Source: Marinilabilia sp. (GTDB lineage Bacteria > Bacteroidota > Bacteroidia > Bacteroidales > Marinilabiliaceae). Taken from it: 58,503 nucleotides of DNA. Positions within the stretch are counted from its first letter, which is position 1, and each line of letters opens with the position of its first letter. The position numbers and the translations under genes were made by a program. This document shows positions 1 through 8,357 of this stretch, one piece after another. The stretch is from assembly GCF_016278715.1 (NCBI RefSeq), contig NZ_JADQBH010000284.1:1-58503 (forward strand), written 5' to 3'. Below the pieces are notes generated by a model. It was not told the DNA's origin. It made no database searches and worked only from the letters and a program-made list of their open reading frames with translations.

Positions 1-19
1 TCTGAGCCGCAACCTTAAT

Positions 20-180
20 CGCCAACACATCGCCAACTAGTCGCCGCACTCAAACGGCTTGCGCCGACGCAATTGAGTTTGCCTGCGCTGACGCAGTCGG
101 GTTTGTGTTCAACGCTCTCTCCTTTTCACCTTTCCACCATCCCACCCTTCTACATTTGCTCCATCCAACCCTGAGCTCTC
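20..180 (-). repeat. composite spacer repeat, copy 1
   Basis: Downstream of the distal permease. It contains the words CGCCAAC, TGCGCTGACGCAG (about 83-96), a TTTGTG stretch and a pyrimidine tract of the form CACCTTTCCACCATCCCACCCTTC. The same words recur in the same order at 2665-2850 and 5215-5360, in each case following the 3' end of a gene of this operon. I see no coding sequence in 1-259 beyond this repeat and the hairpin. Confidence 0.6.
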
Positions 181-228
181 TGGTCATTTCTGATTAATTA
201 TACATCCCAAAATATCAGCAGAAACCAT

Positions 229-260
229 AAGCCTCTCCCTGGGAAGGGGTGGGGAGGCTT
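229..260 (-). terminator. hairpin at the end of the ABC export operon
   Basis: AAGCCTC on the left arm pairs with GAGGCTT on the right arm, with extra C/G pairing inside. The hairpin abuts the stop codon of the distal permease. There is no long T-run after it on the minus strand, so it may be an mRNA end-stabilising hairpin rather than a classical terminator. Confidence 0.4.
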
Positions 261-2607
261 TACTCATCCCTCAACGCTTCAACAGGATTCTTTGTTGCCG
301 CCCGCCAGCTCTGCCAACTCACAGAAACCAGTGCAATCAAAAATGCCAGAAATCCGGCCAAAGCAAAAATCCACCAACTCAAAGCAGTGCGATAGGCAAA
401 ATTTTCAAGCCATCGGTTTACCGCCAGCCACCCAAGAGGTGCAGCCAGGACAAAAGCGATGATCACCCATTTTACAAAATCCCGGTTCAACATAGTCATT
501 ATCTCAATTATTGTTGCCCCGTTAACTTTTCTAACACCTATTTCTTTGGTTTTGTAAAGACTTAGAAAAACAGACAACCCCACAATTCCCAGAATAGAAA
601 CAATGATGGACAGAAAGCTAAAAGCGATAATAAAACCAGCCTGCCGGCTTTCATTTTGATACAGCGCCTTCATGTGCTCATCCAAAAAGAAATATCTGAA
701 GGGAAGTTCGGGACTCAGCTCCTGGTAAATATTGCGCGCATCCGAAAGTGCTTCTTTTACGTTGTCTCCTGTAAATTTCACACTCACATTTCCAAAGTAC
801 CGCGGATTGTCAGAATACCAAAAACAAAAGGTTCCACATTCTCGCGCAGTGACACAAAGTTAAAGTCCTTAAGAATCCCAACCAAAACACCATTATTCAC
901 CTGAGTGCCCAATGCCCAGCCATACTGTTTTGCCGCTGTTTCATTACTTATGATGTTGTTCAAATCTCCTTCACCCTCTCTAAAAAAACGCCCCTCCTTT
1001 AATTTAAAATCCATCATGGGAATATAGTCTGCACCAACCGCCCAATACCACACCTGGCATTTTTGACCATTCACTACAAAAGAATTCATCTCTTTTGCCT
1101 GTCCGGGAACGGCTCTTGAAAATCCCACCTCTCTTATGGATGGTGACTCTAACAACCGTTCCCTTAAATGAAGATATTTATCACGCAAGTCATTGTTCAT
1201 CTGAATTACCAGGGTATTTTCTTTATTGTATCCCAATTTGCTGTCCTGCATAAACTTCACCTGCTTAATAACACCAACTGATGCAATGATCAACGCAATA
1301 GTAGCAGCAAACTGAGTAACCGTTAAGATGGCCCTCATAGTCCCTTTCTGACGTCCATTGAATCTTTTAAGTGAAATAACAGGGTTTTGAGTTGTTATTT
1401 GCCACGACTGGAAAACTCCGGCTAAAACTGCAAAAACAAAAACAGAGAATCCGAAAAACACGAAAAGCCAGGGATTTTGCATAATGGGTAATTCAAACCC
1501 CAAAAGCATAAAAGAGTAGTCTTTTATCAGAAAAAAGGCAAAAAGCACAGCAAGAATGAAAGAAAATCCAAATAAGAGGAGGGCTTCCAACACATGACTT
1601 TTTCCGATGCTCAAACGGTTGCCACCAAGAATCCGGAAGATACTAATACTTTTTATGCGTTGTGGTATCGAAGCAGTTGTGAGGTTTACATAATTAATAA
1701 GCGCTACAATAACAATTAATATCCCCACCAGAAAAAGCGCATCCACAAAATTTTTACTGTTCGAGGAGAACAGAGGTGTTTCGGCAACTTCGGTTGTAAA
1801 ATGCATATCACTCAATGGCCGGAGTACCAACTGCACGGACTCTCCCTCATTCAGAAATTTGTTATATTTCTCGATACTCGCTGATTGGTCATTGATCTTT
1901 TTTTGCAGCATCCGGGCATCTGTTCCATCTTTTACCCTGATAAAAGTGGGGTAATTGACAATGCTCCATGTCTCTGCCCGCTGTATATGGTAGTGGTTCT
2001 CTCGCAATCGAAGAATAACAGGAGCCTGCACTACTGAATTCTGTGGCAGATCTTCAAAAACGCCGGTAACCCGGTAATACTCATCGTCATGTTTCAGGGT
2101 CTTACCCAACACATTGGTTTTGCCCCATGCTTTGGTGGCAAAGTGCTCCGAGATTATCACTGTCCCCGTTTGGGAAAGGGCCTCCAGCTCATTCCCCTCC
2201 ACAAAACTGAAAGAAAATATCCGGCAAAGGTTTTCATCTCCATACGCATAATTCTCGAATCCATCAGCTTTACCACTGTCTCTCTCCCACTGAAAAAACC
2301 CCTCTTCCCATGTTCCCCAAGGCATATAAATGGTGGAGACCTCAATTTCAGGAAATTCATTTGTAATTGTGTTCCCGGTTGGGCCCATCAAATAAACCGA
2401 AGTTTTTTCCTGACGCGGAAGCTTTACTTCAACCCTGTAAATCTCAGAAACATGCTCATTGTAGTTGTCATACTGATATTCATGCCATACATAAAGCATT
2501 ATGAGAGTGAAAGCAGTAAAGGCACTCACCAGTCCCGCTAAATTAAGGAAAGTAGTAAGCTTCGACTTCTTGAGATTAGTTAAAACCAATTTAAATTGCA
2601 AATTCAT
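260..2607 (-). pseudogene. FtsX/MacB-type ABC transporter permease, frameshifted
   Basis: Membrane permease of the MacB/FtsX type (N-terminal TM, large periplasmic domain, three C-terminal TMs). It is read as two pieces: 784-2607 (607 residues: N-terminal TM about 20-45, periplasmic domain, middle TM block around 285-320) and 260-787 (175 residues: the last TM block, including the conserved KTKEIGVRKVNGAT stretch). Together they make about 782 residues, matching the intact 776-residue paralogue just upstream. Restoring one base in the A-run at 820-824 joins ...EPFVF to WYSDNPRYFGNVSVKF, which is continuous family sequence. The downstream piece begins with a GTG overlapping the first stop as GTGA, so automated annotation would call two genes. 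It is the last gene of the export operon. It could be a real null or phase-variable allele, or a sequencing error. Confidence 0.85.
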
Positions 2608-2664
2608 GATGCGTTAGATCATTATAGATTTAGAAAATACTGATTAGCTGGCAAACTTCCTTCA

Positions 2665-2850
2665 AACGCTATCCAAGGGCTAAAACGCCAACCGGTCACC
2701 ACGCCATTATGGACTGCGCTGACGCTCTTGGATTTACCTGGGCTGGTACAGTCAGGTTTGTGACCAATGTACTCACCATTCAACCCTTCTACTTTTCACC
2801 ATCCGCCCCATGCTCCAGGCCCCATGCTCCACGCCTATGCCCTGTGCCCC
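2665..2850 (-). repeat. composite spacer repeat, copy 2
   Basis: Lies between the two permease genes. It has the same word order as copy 1: CGCCAAC, TGCGCTGACGC, TTTGTG, CACCATTCAACC, a pyrimidine tract, then CCCCATGCTCCA twice (about 2807-2838). On the sense (minus) strand the block is G-rich and directly follows the upstream permease's stop region. Confidence 0.6.
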
Positions 2851-5181
2851 TCACTCATACTTCAGGGCTTCCACAGGATTGCGACTTGCAGCCCTTACGC
2901 TCTGGAATATAACGGTAACGATGGCCACCGAAAGAATAAGCAATCCTGCCAACATAAAAATCCAAATATTCATATCAATCCGGTAGGCAAACCCCTGCAA
3001 CCATTTGTTCATCAAAACCCAGGCTATAGGAATGGCAACTGAAAACCCCAAAAGTCCGGAAATCAGAAAAGGTTTTATCAACCGGGTTACAATACTTGAG
3101 ACAGGCTCTCCCATGCACTTTCGTATGCCGATTTCTTTGGTTTTTTGCTCGGCCATAAACATGATCACACCCAGAAGCCCCATAATAAGAACAACGACAG
3201 AAAATGCAGAGAAGATCCACACCAATATTTTCAAATTTCTTTCCGATGCCAGAATTATATCCATTTCCTGATCAAAAAACCCATAATCCATGGGAATATC
3301 CGGTTCAATATTCCTCCCTGTGTCCTGAATCTGATTCAAGGTGGACTGAATATCACCACCCCCGGTTTTTATTACCAGAAAATTAATGGACCACTCGTCA
3401 CTGAGCGTTTTAAGGGCCAACGGTTGTATTTCTTCAGAAAATGAGTTAAAGTGAATATTTTTCATTACACCCACAATACGAAAGGTTGAGCCATAAGCTT
3501 CCAGCGATTTTCCTTCAAAACTGTCCCATCCAATAAGATTGGCAAAAGCCTCATTTATAATTACCCCCTCCTGATCTGAAGCCCTGAAGTATGTCCCTTC
3601 TTTCATTTTAGCCCCAACGGTTTCCATCATGTCTTCATCAGCACGCCAATCAGTAACCAGAGGTTTAAATTCCGGATCTTTTCCTGCCCAGCTCCAGCCT
3701 TCTCCGTTATTACCAATTCTAAATGGCAGATATGACATCACCGAGACTGATTCAACATTGGTAAGGCGACTTATCTCTTTTTTAAAGACCTTGTAGTCAT
3801 CTTTGAGCTTCCCTTCCAGATTAATATATATGAGCTGCTCTTTTTCATATCCCAGATCCATTTTTTGTAAATAGGCAGTTTGCCTGGAAATGATAAGTGT
3901 TGAACTGAGCAGCATAAGCGAAACCAGGAATATAACTGCCACCAATGCATTTCGAAAAAAACCTTTACTTTTTAATGACTTATTACTCGATCGCATGGTG
4001 CGAACAGGCGAAAACGAAGTAAGATAAAACGAAGGGTAACTGCCTGCAAAAAATACCGTTACCAAATAAATCAACCCCAAAACGAGAAGAGGCTTCCACG
4101 AAAAAATGGCCAGAGGATCAATGCTTTTACCTATAATATTGTTAAATACAGGCAACACTGCAGCGGCAATGAGTATAGCTACCAAAAAAGCGCCCATACA
4201 AATAACAGCTATATCATAATAAATCATTCTGATAAGGCTCTGACGAGTTGCCCCGAGTGTTTTTCTCAATCCGGTCTCTTTAATTTGCTTAAGCGAACGG
4301 GCGGTATTTAAATTAATGAAGTTCAGCGTGGCAGCCAAAAGGACCATCATAGCGATGAGTGCAAAAATATGTACGTTGCGGATATGATTTTCTTCAAACA
4401 AATAGCGGTTGGCAAATTTATAAGCCCTCAAATAATTAGTTGACTCAGGCATCTCCTGCTGAATTCGGTCAGTGATGGAAGAGGCAATTTTGTCAAAATT
4501 CTCCGGCTCATGCAACAACCCGAACGTAGCAAAACTATTATTGTACCAGGTGTTCAGATAGTTTTCGCGGTTGAACAGATTTGATAAATTAGCCACAGGC
4601 ATTAACGCAGTAAACTGAATGGACGAGTTCTCCGGAATATCTTCAATTACACCCACTACCGTCAAATCAAGACTGTTATTATATTCTATCATCTTACCCA
4701 CGGGATTTTCGCTGCCGAAAAACTTTTCAGCTGTGGTACTGGTCAATACCACTTTGTTTTTAACACCTTCTTCCCCACGACCTCCCTTCATAAATGGAAA
4801 AGACATTACATCGAACAAAGAATAATCGGCAAATGCCACCTTCTCCATATATTTTTCATCTCCGAACTCCAAAAGGTATTCAGTATATGGTGGCCAGTAG
4901 CGGCTGGTGGTCTCAATCTCCGGGTACTCAGCACTAATCGCCGGACCAACAGCCGGGGGGCACCCTCCGAAGGTGACTTTTTCCTGACCTCCTTCAAGAT
5001 AAGCATGTACCACAAATATGCGGTCAATTTTTTCATGAAAGCGATCGTAACTCACCTCATCAACTGTCCAGAAAAAGATGAACATTACGCAAATAAGTCC
5101 CACCACAAGCCCGGATATACCCAGCAAAGATGCCGTTTTGTTCTTTTTTAGTCGTCTGAATGTTAGCAGTATATCTTTCAT
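2851..5181 (-). CDS. FtsX/MacB-type ABC transporter permease
   Basis: Inner-membrane permease of 776 residues, full length for the Bacteroidota FtsX-like family. An N-terminal TM (about 15-42) is followed by a MacB-type periplasmic core, a TM block around 270-420, a second periplasmic part, and three closing TMs. The last block carries the conserved AEQKTKEIGIRKCMGE segment. Such proteins pair with a LolD/MacB-like ATPase and an HlyD-type adaptor to move peptides, lipoproteins or drugs across the envelope, driven from the cytoplasm. All those partners lie immediately upstream on the same strand. The substrate cannot be told from sequence. Confidence 0.9.
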   Translation of the reverse strand: MKDILLTFRRLKKNKTASLLGISGLVVGLICVMFIFFWTVDEVSYDRFHEKIDRIFVVHAYLEGGQEKVTFGGCPPAVGPAISAEYPEIETTSRYWPPYTEYLLEFGDEKYMEKVAFADYSLFDVMSFPFMKGGRGEEGVKNKVVLTSTTAEKFFGSENPVGKMIEYNNSLDLTVVGVIEDIPENSSIQFTALMPVANLSNLFNRENYLNTWYNNSFATFGLLHEPENFDKIASSITDRIQQEMPESTNYLRAYKFANRYLFEENHIRNVHIFALIAMMVLLAATLNFINLNTARSLKQIKETGLRKTLGATRQSLIRMIYYDIAVICMGAFLVAILIAAAVLPVFNNIIGKSIDPLAIFSWKPLLVLGLIYLVTVFFAGSYPSFYLTSFSPVRTMRSSNKSLKSKGFFRNALVAVIFLVSLMLLSSTLIISRQTAYLQKMDLGYEKEQLIYINLEGKLKDDYKVFKKEISRLTNVESVSVMSYLPFRIGNNGEGWSWAGKDPEFKPLVTDWRADEDMMETVGAKMKEGTYFRASDQEGVIINEAFANLIGWDSFEGKSLEAYGSTFRIVGVMKNIHFNSFSEEIQPLALKTLSDEWSINFLVIKTGGGDIQSTLNQIQDTGRNIEPDIPMDYGFFDQEMDIILASERNLKILVWIFSAFSVVVLIMGLLGVIMFMAEQKTKEIGIRKCMGEPVSSIVTRLIKPFLISGLLGFSVAIPIAWVLMNKWLQGFAYRIDMNIWIFMLAGLLILSVAIVTVIFQSVRAASRNPVEALKYE

Positions 5182-5214
5182 TTTTTATCTGATTTTCTTT
5201 TAAATCACAAACGC

Positions 5215-5360
5215 CAATTGTGCTTCCTTAACGCCAACAGGTCCCAACGCTCAAATGGCCTACGCTGACGCAGCTGGCTTTGCGTCTTACACACTCACCA
5301 TTCAACCATTTCATCCTCCTACCCTTCTACCCTTCTACCATCCAGCGCCCCATGCTCCAT
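5215..5360 (-). repeat. composite spacer repeat, copy 3
   Basis: Third copy of the composite element, between the ATPase and the first permease: CGCCAAC, ACGCTGACGCAG, TTTGCG, CACCATTCAACC, a pyrimidine tract, then GCCCCATGCTCCATG at about 5348-5362. It ends a few bases from the ATPase stop codon. Confidence 0.6.
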
Positions 5361-5363
5361 GCC

Positions 5364-6062
5364 CTAAAGCAACATCTCCCCCAGCTCCTTCTTCACTTCT
5401 TCTGTAATAATCTGACCATCGAAAAGATTAACCACCCGGTGGGCAAATTCAGAATCATGCAATGAGTGGGTTACCATCACGATGGTAGTTCCCTCGCGGT
5501 TGAGTTCAGTGAGCAGATTCATCACTTCCAGACCGTTTTTAGAATCCAGGTTACCGGTGGGCTCATCGGCAAGAATCAGTTTGGGATTGGCAACAACGGC
5601 CCGGGCTATAGCAACCCTCTGTTGTTGTCCCCCTGAAAGTTGCTGAGGGAAATGCTTCTTTCGATGGGCTATCTTCATTCTTTCCAGCACTTGCTCCACT
5701 CTCTGTTTTCGCTCTTTCGCCTTCATTTTAAGATAAATCAAGGGCAACTCCACATTTTCGAACACATTGAGTTCATCAATCAGATTGAAGCTCTGGAACA
5801 CAAAACCAATATTCCCCTTTCTCATACTGGTACGATGTCGTTCTTTTAAGCTGCCCACTTCGCTGCCATCGAAAAAATACTCGCCCCCCGTAGGGTTGTC
5901 CAGCAATCCCAGTATGTTTAGCAACGTAGATTTGCCGCATCCCGACGGGCCCATAATGGCCATAAATTCTCCTTTTTGAACATGCAGGTTAACATGGTTC
6001 AATGCACTGGTTTCAATCTCTTCAGTGCGAAATACTTTTGATAGGTTTTTTGTCTTTAGCAT
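5364..6062 (-). CDS. ABC transporter ATP-binding protein (LolD/MacB type)
   Basis: Cytoplasmic ATPase of 232 residues that would energise the adjacent permeases. It has Walker A GPSGCGKST at 38-46, Q-loop glutamine at 90, signature LSGGQQQR at 142-149, and Walker B LILADEP at 162-168 followed by TGNLDS. Length and the TGNLDS D-loop fit the MacB/LolD/FtsE cluster rather than importers. It starts at ATG 6062 and lies upstream of two permease genes on the same strand, so a shared transcript is likely. Confidence 0.92.
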   Translation of the reverse strand: MLKTKNLSKVFRTEEIETSALNHVNLHVQKGEFMAIMGPSGCGKSTLLNILGLLDNPTGGEYFFDGSEVGSLKERHRTSMRKGNIGFVFQSFNLIDELNVFENVELPLIYLKMKAKERKQRVEQVLERMKIAHRKKHFPQQLSGGQQQRVAIARAVVANPKLILADEPTGNLDSKNGLEVMNLLTELNREGTTIVMVTHSLHDSEFAHRVVNLFDGQIITEEVKKELGEMLL

Positions 6063-6067
6063 AAAAA

Positions 6068-6230
6068 ATGGTTTAAAGGAGAAAGGGTAAGAGGGTGTAA
6101 AGGTGAAAGGGAAGGAAGGTTGGATGGTAGTAAGGTTAAACGGTGAAAAAGAAGGTGAAAACCTTTCTCTTTTTGCCCTTTCACCCTCCTACCTTCTCAT
6201 CGTCCCACCTTTTCTCTATCTTCTTTTCTC
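6068..6230. repeat. purine/pyrimidine inverted arms between IVS-type gene and ATPase gene
   Basis: A purine-rich arm (about 6075-6160, words such as GGTGAAAGGG and GAAGGTGAAAAC) is followed by a pyrimidine arm (about 6160-6230, words such as CCCTTTCACCC). The two can fold into a long imperfect hairpin. The right arm runs into the 3' end of the four-helix-bundle gene. Confidence 0.5.
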
Positions 6231-6572
6231 CCTGTAGGTTATCATTTTCTGGATTTTAGCGGATAATATTTTTGTTTTATTCATGGGATTCTCATCTTCC
6301 TGTACAACACCAACCCTTTCTGCTATTATTAGCTGAGTTCTTAATTCAGCACAAGAACCCTTAGCAATTCTCAAGAATCTCAAAAATTCATTGTTGGATT
6401 GACGGTCAAAACCCTCTGCAACATTCGATGGTATTGAAACTGCAGAGCGTTGAATCTGGTCTCGTAACCCATAATCCTTGCAGATTTTCAAAATGCGATA
6501 AACTTCAACAGCAAGACTAACTCCTTCTTGCCAGATTGTGAGATCTTCAAACTTTTCAATTCTGTTGTTCAT
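6216..6572 (-). CDS. four-helix-bundle protein (23S rRNA intervening-sequence family)
   Basis: Protein of 118 residues with the hallmark pattern of the IVS/four-helix family: FEDLTIWQEG at the start, then YGLRDQIQRSAVSIPSNVAEG and FLRFLRIAKGSCAELRTQL. Its molecular role is unknown. Relatives were first seen as ORFs inside 23S rRNA intervening sequences, but many are scattered genomic genes in Bacteroidota. Here it interrupts the adaptor-ATPase order of the export operon and is flanked on both sides by low-complexity repeats (6068-6230 and 6640-6760), which suggests it arrived by insertion. It is codirectional with the operon and probably cotranscribed. Confidence 0.85.
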   Translation of the reverse strand: MNNRIEKFEDLTIWQEGVSLAVEVYRILKICKDYGLRDQIQRSAVSIPSNVAEGFDRQSNNEFLRFLRIAKGSCAELRTQLIIAERVGVVQEDENPMNKTKILSAKIQKMITYREKRR

Positions 6573-6639
6573 AATTCGTAAGATTTAAGGTTAAAAAATG
6601 AAATATAAGAATTTACATTCTATAAAATACAACCTCAAA

Positions 6640-6762
6640 TCCAAACCATTTCACCATTCTACCATCTCACCCTTCCACCCTTCCACCCTTCCACCCTTTC
6701 ACCCTTCCACCCTTTCACCCTTCCACCCTTTCACCCTTCCACCTTTGCCATTCTCCCTGCCC
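6640..6762 (-). repeat. polypyrimidine tandem repeat
   Basis: About ten degenerate tandem units of the type CACCCTTCCACCCTTT between the HlyD-type gene and the IVS-type gene. On the sense strand this reads as an uninterrupted purine tract (GGTGGAAGGGTGAAAGG). Related words occur at about 130-160, 2780-2800, 5310-5340, 6100-6210 and 8140-8190. Confidence 0.7.
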
Positions 6763-6770
6763 ACGCCCCC

Positions 6771-8027
6771 TCATCTCAGCTCCAGTCGCTCATTCTCTCC
6801 AAACATCTCATAGCCCGATGTAATAATCTTCTCTCCAGGTTCCAGCCCCTCAATTACTTCATAATACCGGGGATTTTGCTTTCCGATTCTGACCTCACGT
6901 TTGTAGGCAGCGGTTTCCGACTCATTAAGCACAAAAACCCAGCGGCCACCGGTGCTCTGGAAAAAACCGCCACGGGGGATCAAAACGGCCTTGGCGGGTT
7001 GACCCAGTTGCAACTGGACATGATAAGTTTGTCCGGTACGGATTTTTTCAGGCCTGGAACCATCAAAAACCAAGTCAATCTCAAACTGACCATCGCGAAC
7101 TTCGGGATAGACCTTTTTCACATGCAGTTTGTAATCGTCCCCGTTGCGGTCGAATGCAGCAGGCAGTTCCCTCCTCACTTTATCGATGTAGTGCTCATCC
7201 ACATTGGCCTCAATTTTATAATCCGACAGCACATGAACCATACCGATGCGCTGTCCCTGGGAAACAGACTGTCCAATTTCAGCATCCAGCATTCCCAACT
7301 GACCGTCAACAGGGGCTTTAACCTCAAGATTATCCAGTCTTTCCCGCACCAGTCCCAACATTTGGCGCATCTTCAGAAGGTCATTGTCCAGAGTTTTCAT
7401 ATTAGTCATCAACATAATAGAATCATTCCGGGCTTTAAGCCGGTTTATTTCCAATAACCCTTTCTCATACTCAAAATCTTCTTTGGCTTGCAAAAATTCT
7501 TCACGCGGTATCAACTTTTCTTCATACAACATTTGGGATTGTTCATAATTCCTCTTTTTTCGTTGCAGACGAAACTGATTATCAAGCAAACTCTTTTTTG
7601 ATTGTATCATTTCTGATTCAAAGCTGATGCGGGTATTTCGCAAATAATTCTCTTTTTCGGCCAAAGAGGCTTCACTGTTGAGGATAGTCTGAAAAAGCTG
7701 CCGATTCTCCAACCTGAGAATTATATCTCCCTTCTGAACCATGGCGCCCTCTTCAATTATTTTTTCCTCAACCCGTCCTCCTTCAATCGCATCGAGATAG
7801 ATAGTTGAAATGGGTTCCACCCGACCAATGATGGTTATGTAATCATTGAACATTCCGCTTTCCACGGTACCTATGGATAATTTTTCTTTCTCCACCCGCA
7901 TCACCGAACTGTGGTCGGCCCAAATAATCTGGTACAAAAGAAACAGCAACACCACTGTTCCCAAGGCAATATAAATATGCTTCTTTTTAATTCCTTTTTT
8001 CTTTTCTATGACTCTGTCCATTGACAT
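6771..8027 (-). CDS. HlyD/MacA-type periplasmic adaptor subunit
   Basis: Membrane-fusion protein of 418 residues that would bridge inner-membrane permeases to an outer-membrane channel. A short basic N-terminus is followed by one TM (about 20-38), a split lipoyl-like domain (RVEEKIIEEGAMVQKGD and KAPVDGQLGMLDAEIGQSVSQGQ), a helical hairpin rich in heptads (about 115-225), and beta-barrel and membrane-proximal domains ending in GEKIITSGYEMF. It is the first gene of the operon and is divergent from the two-component genes. An outer-membrane TolC-like partner is absent, so the system must borrow one. Confidence 0.9.
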   Translation of the reverse strand: MSMDRVIEKKKGIKKKHIYIALGTVVLLFLLYQIIWADHSSVMRVEKEKLSIGTVESGMFNDYITIIGRVEPISTIYLDAIEGGRVEEKIIEEGAMVQKGDIILRLENRQLFQTILNSEASLAEKENYLRNTRISFESEMIQSKKSLLDNQFRLQRKKRNYEQSQMLYEEKLIPREEFLQAKEDFEYEKGLLEINRLKARNDSIMLMTNMKTLDNDLLKMRQMLGLVRERLDNLEVKAPVDGQLGMLDAEIGQSVSQGQRIGMVHVLSDYKIEANVDEHYIDKVRRELPAAFDRNGDDYKLHVKKVYPEVRDGQFEIDLVFDGSRPEKIRTGQTYHVQLQLGQPAKAVLIPRGGFFQSTGGRWVFVLNESETAAYKREVRIGKQNPRYYEVIEGLEPGEKIITSGYEMFGENERLELR

Positions 8028-8357
8028 ATTTCATCAATTTAAAATTACACTTTTCATTAGCTGGTGAGTTGAAAAGTTCAAAAACCTCCTTTCTTCTGCC
8101 TTGCAACTGAGTTCCTTTGAACCAATACCACCATTCTATCCATTCATCTTTTTACCTTCCTACCCTTATACCATTCCACCCTTTTAATATCCACTTCCAT
8201 ACCAAAAACCACTAAACATTGAACAACAGAACAATAACCTCATCAGAGCACATCGGTATGTAAAAAAAACATACGCACACCTGTAAAATATTTTGACACA
8301 TTTTTGCTTTACTCTTTACAACCCCATACATTTGAATTATCAAAAAAAATATGCGAT
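8028..8357. other. divergent regulatory spacer between export operon and two-component genes
   Basis: No gene visible. It contains a short polypyrimidine tract (about 8140-8190) and AT-rich DNA. The regulator is a sigma-54 activator, so -24/-12 promoters are expected here. The best candidates on each strand (TGACAC...TTGC near 8292; AGGAAC...TTGCA near 8110) have 9 rather than 10 bases between the GG/GA and GC doublets, so I do not call them. Confidence 0.4.

Noticed and set aside
784-790. Programmed frameshift or normal overlap of two permease genes
   Set aside because: Neither half is a complete family member, and no slippery heptamer with a downstream structure is evident. An indel in the A-run is simpler.
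6640-6762. CRISPR-like tandem array
   Set aside because: Units are 6-14 bases, degenerate and contiguous, with no unique spacers and no cas genes.
8090-8310. Sigma-54 -24/-12 promoters on both strands
   Set aside because: The best matches have only 9 bases between the two doublets and an imperfect GG, below the usual requirement of 10.
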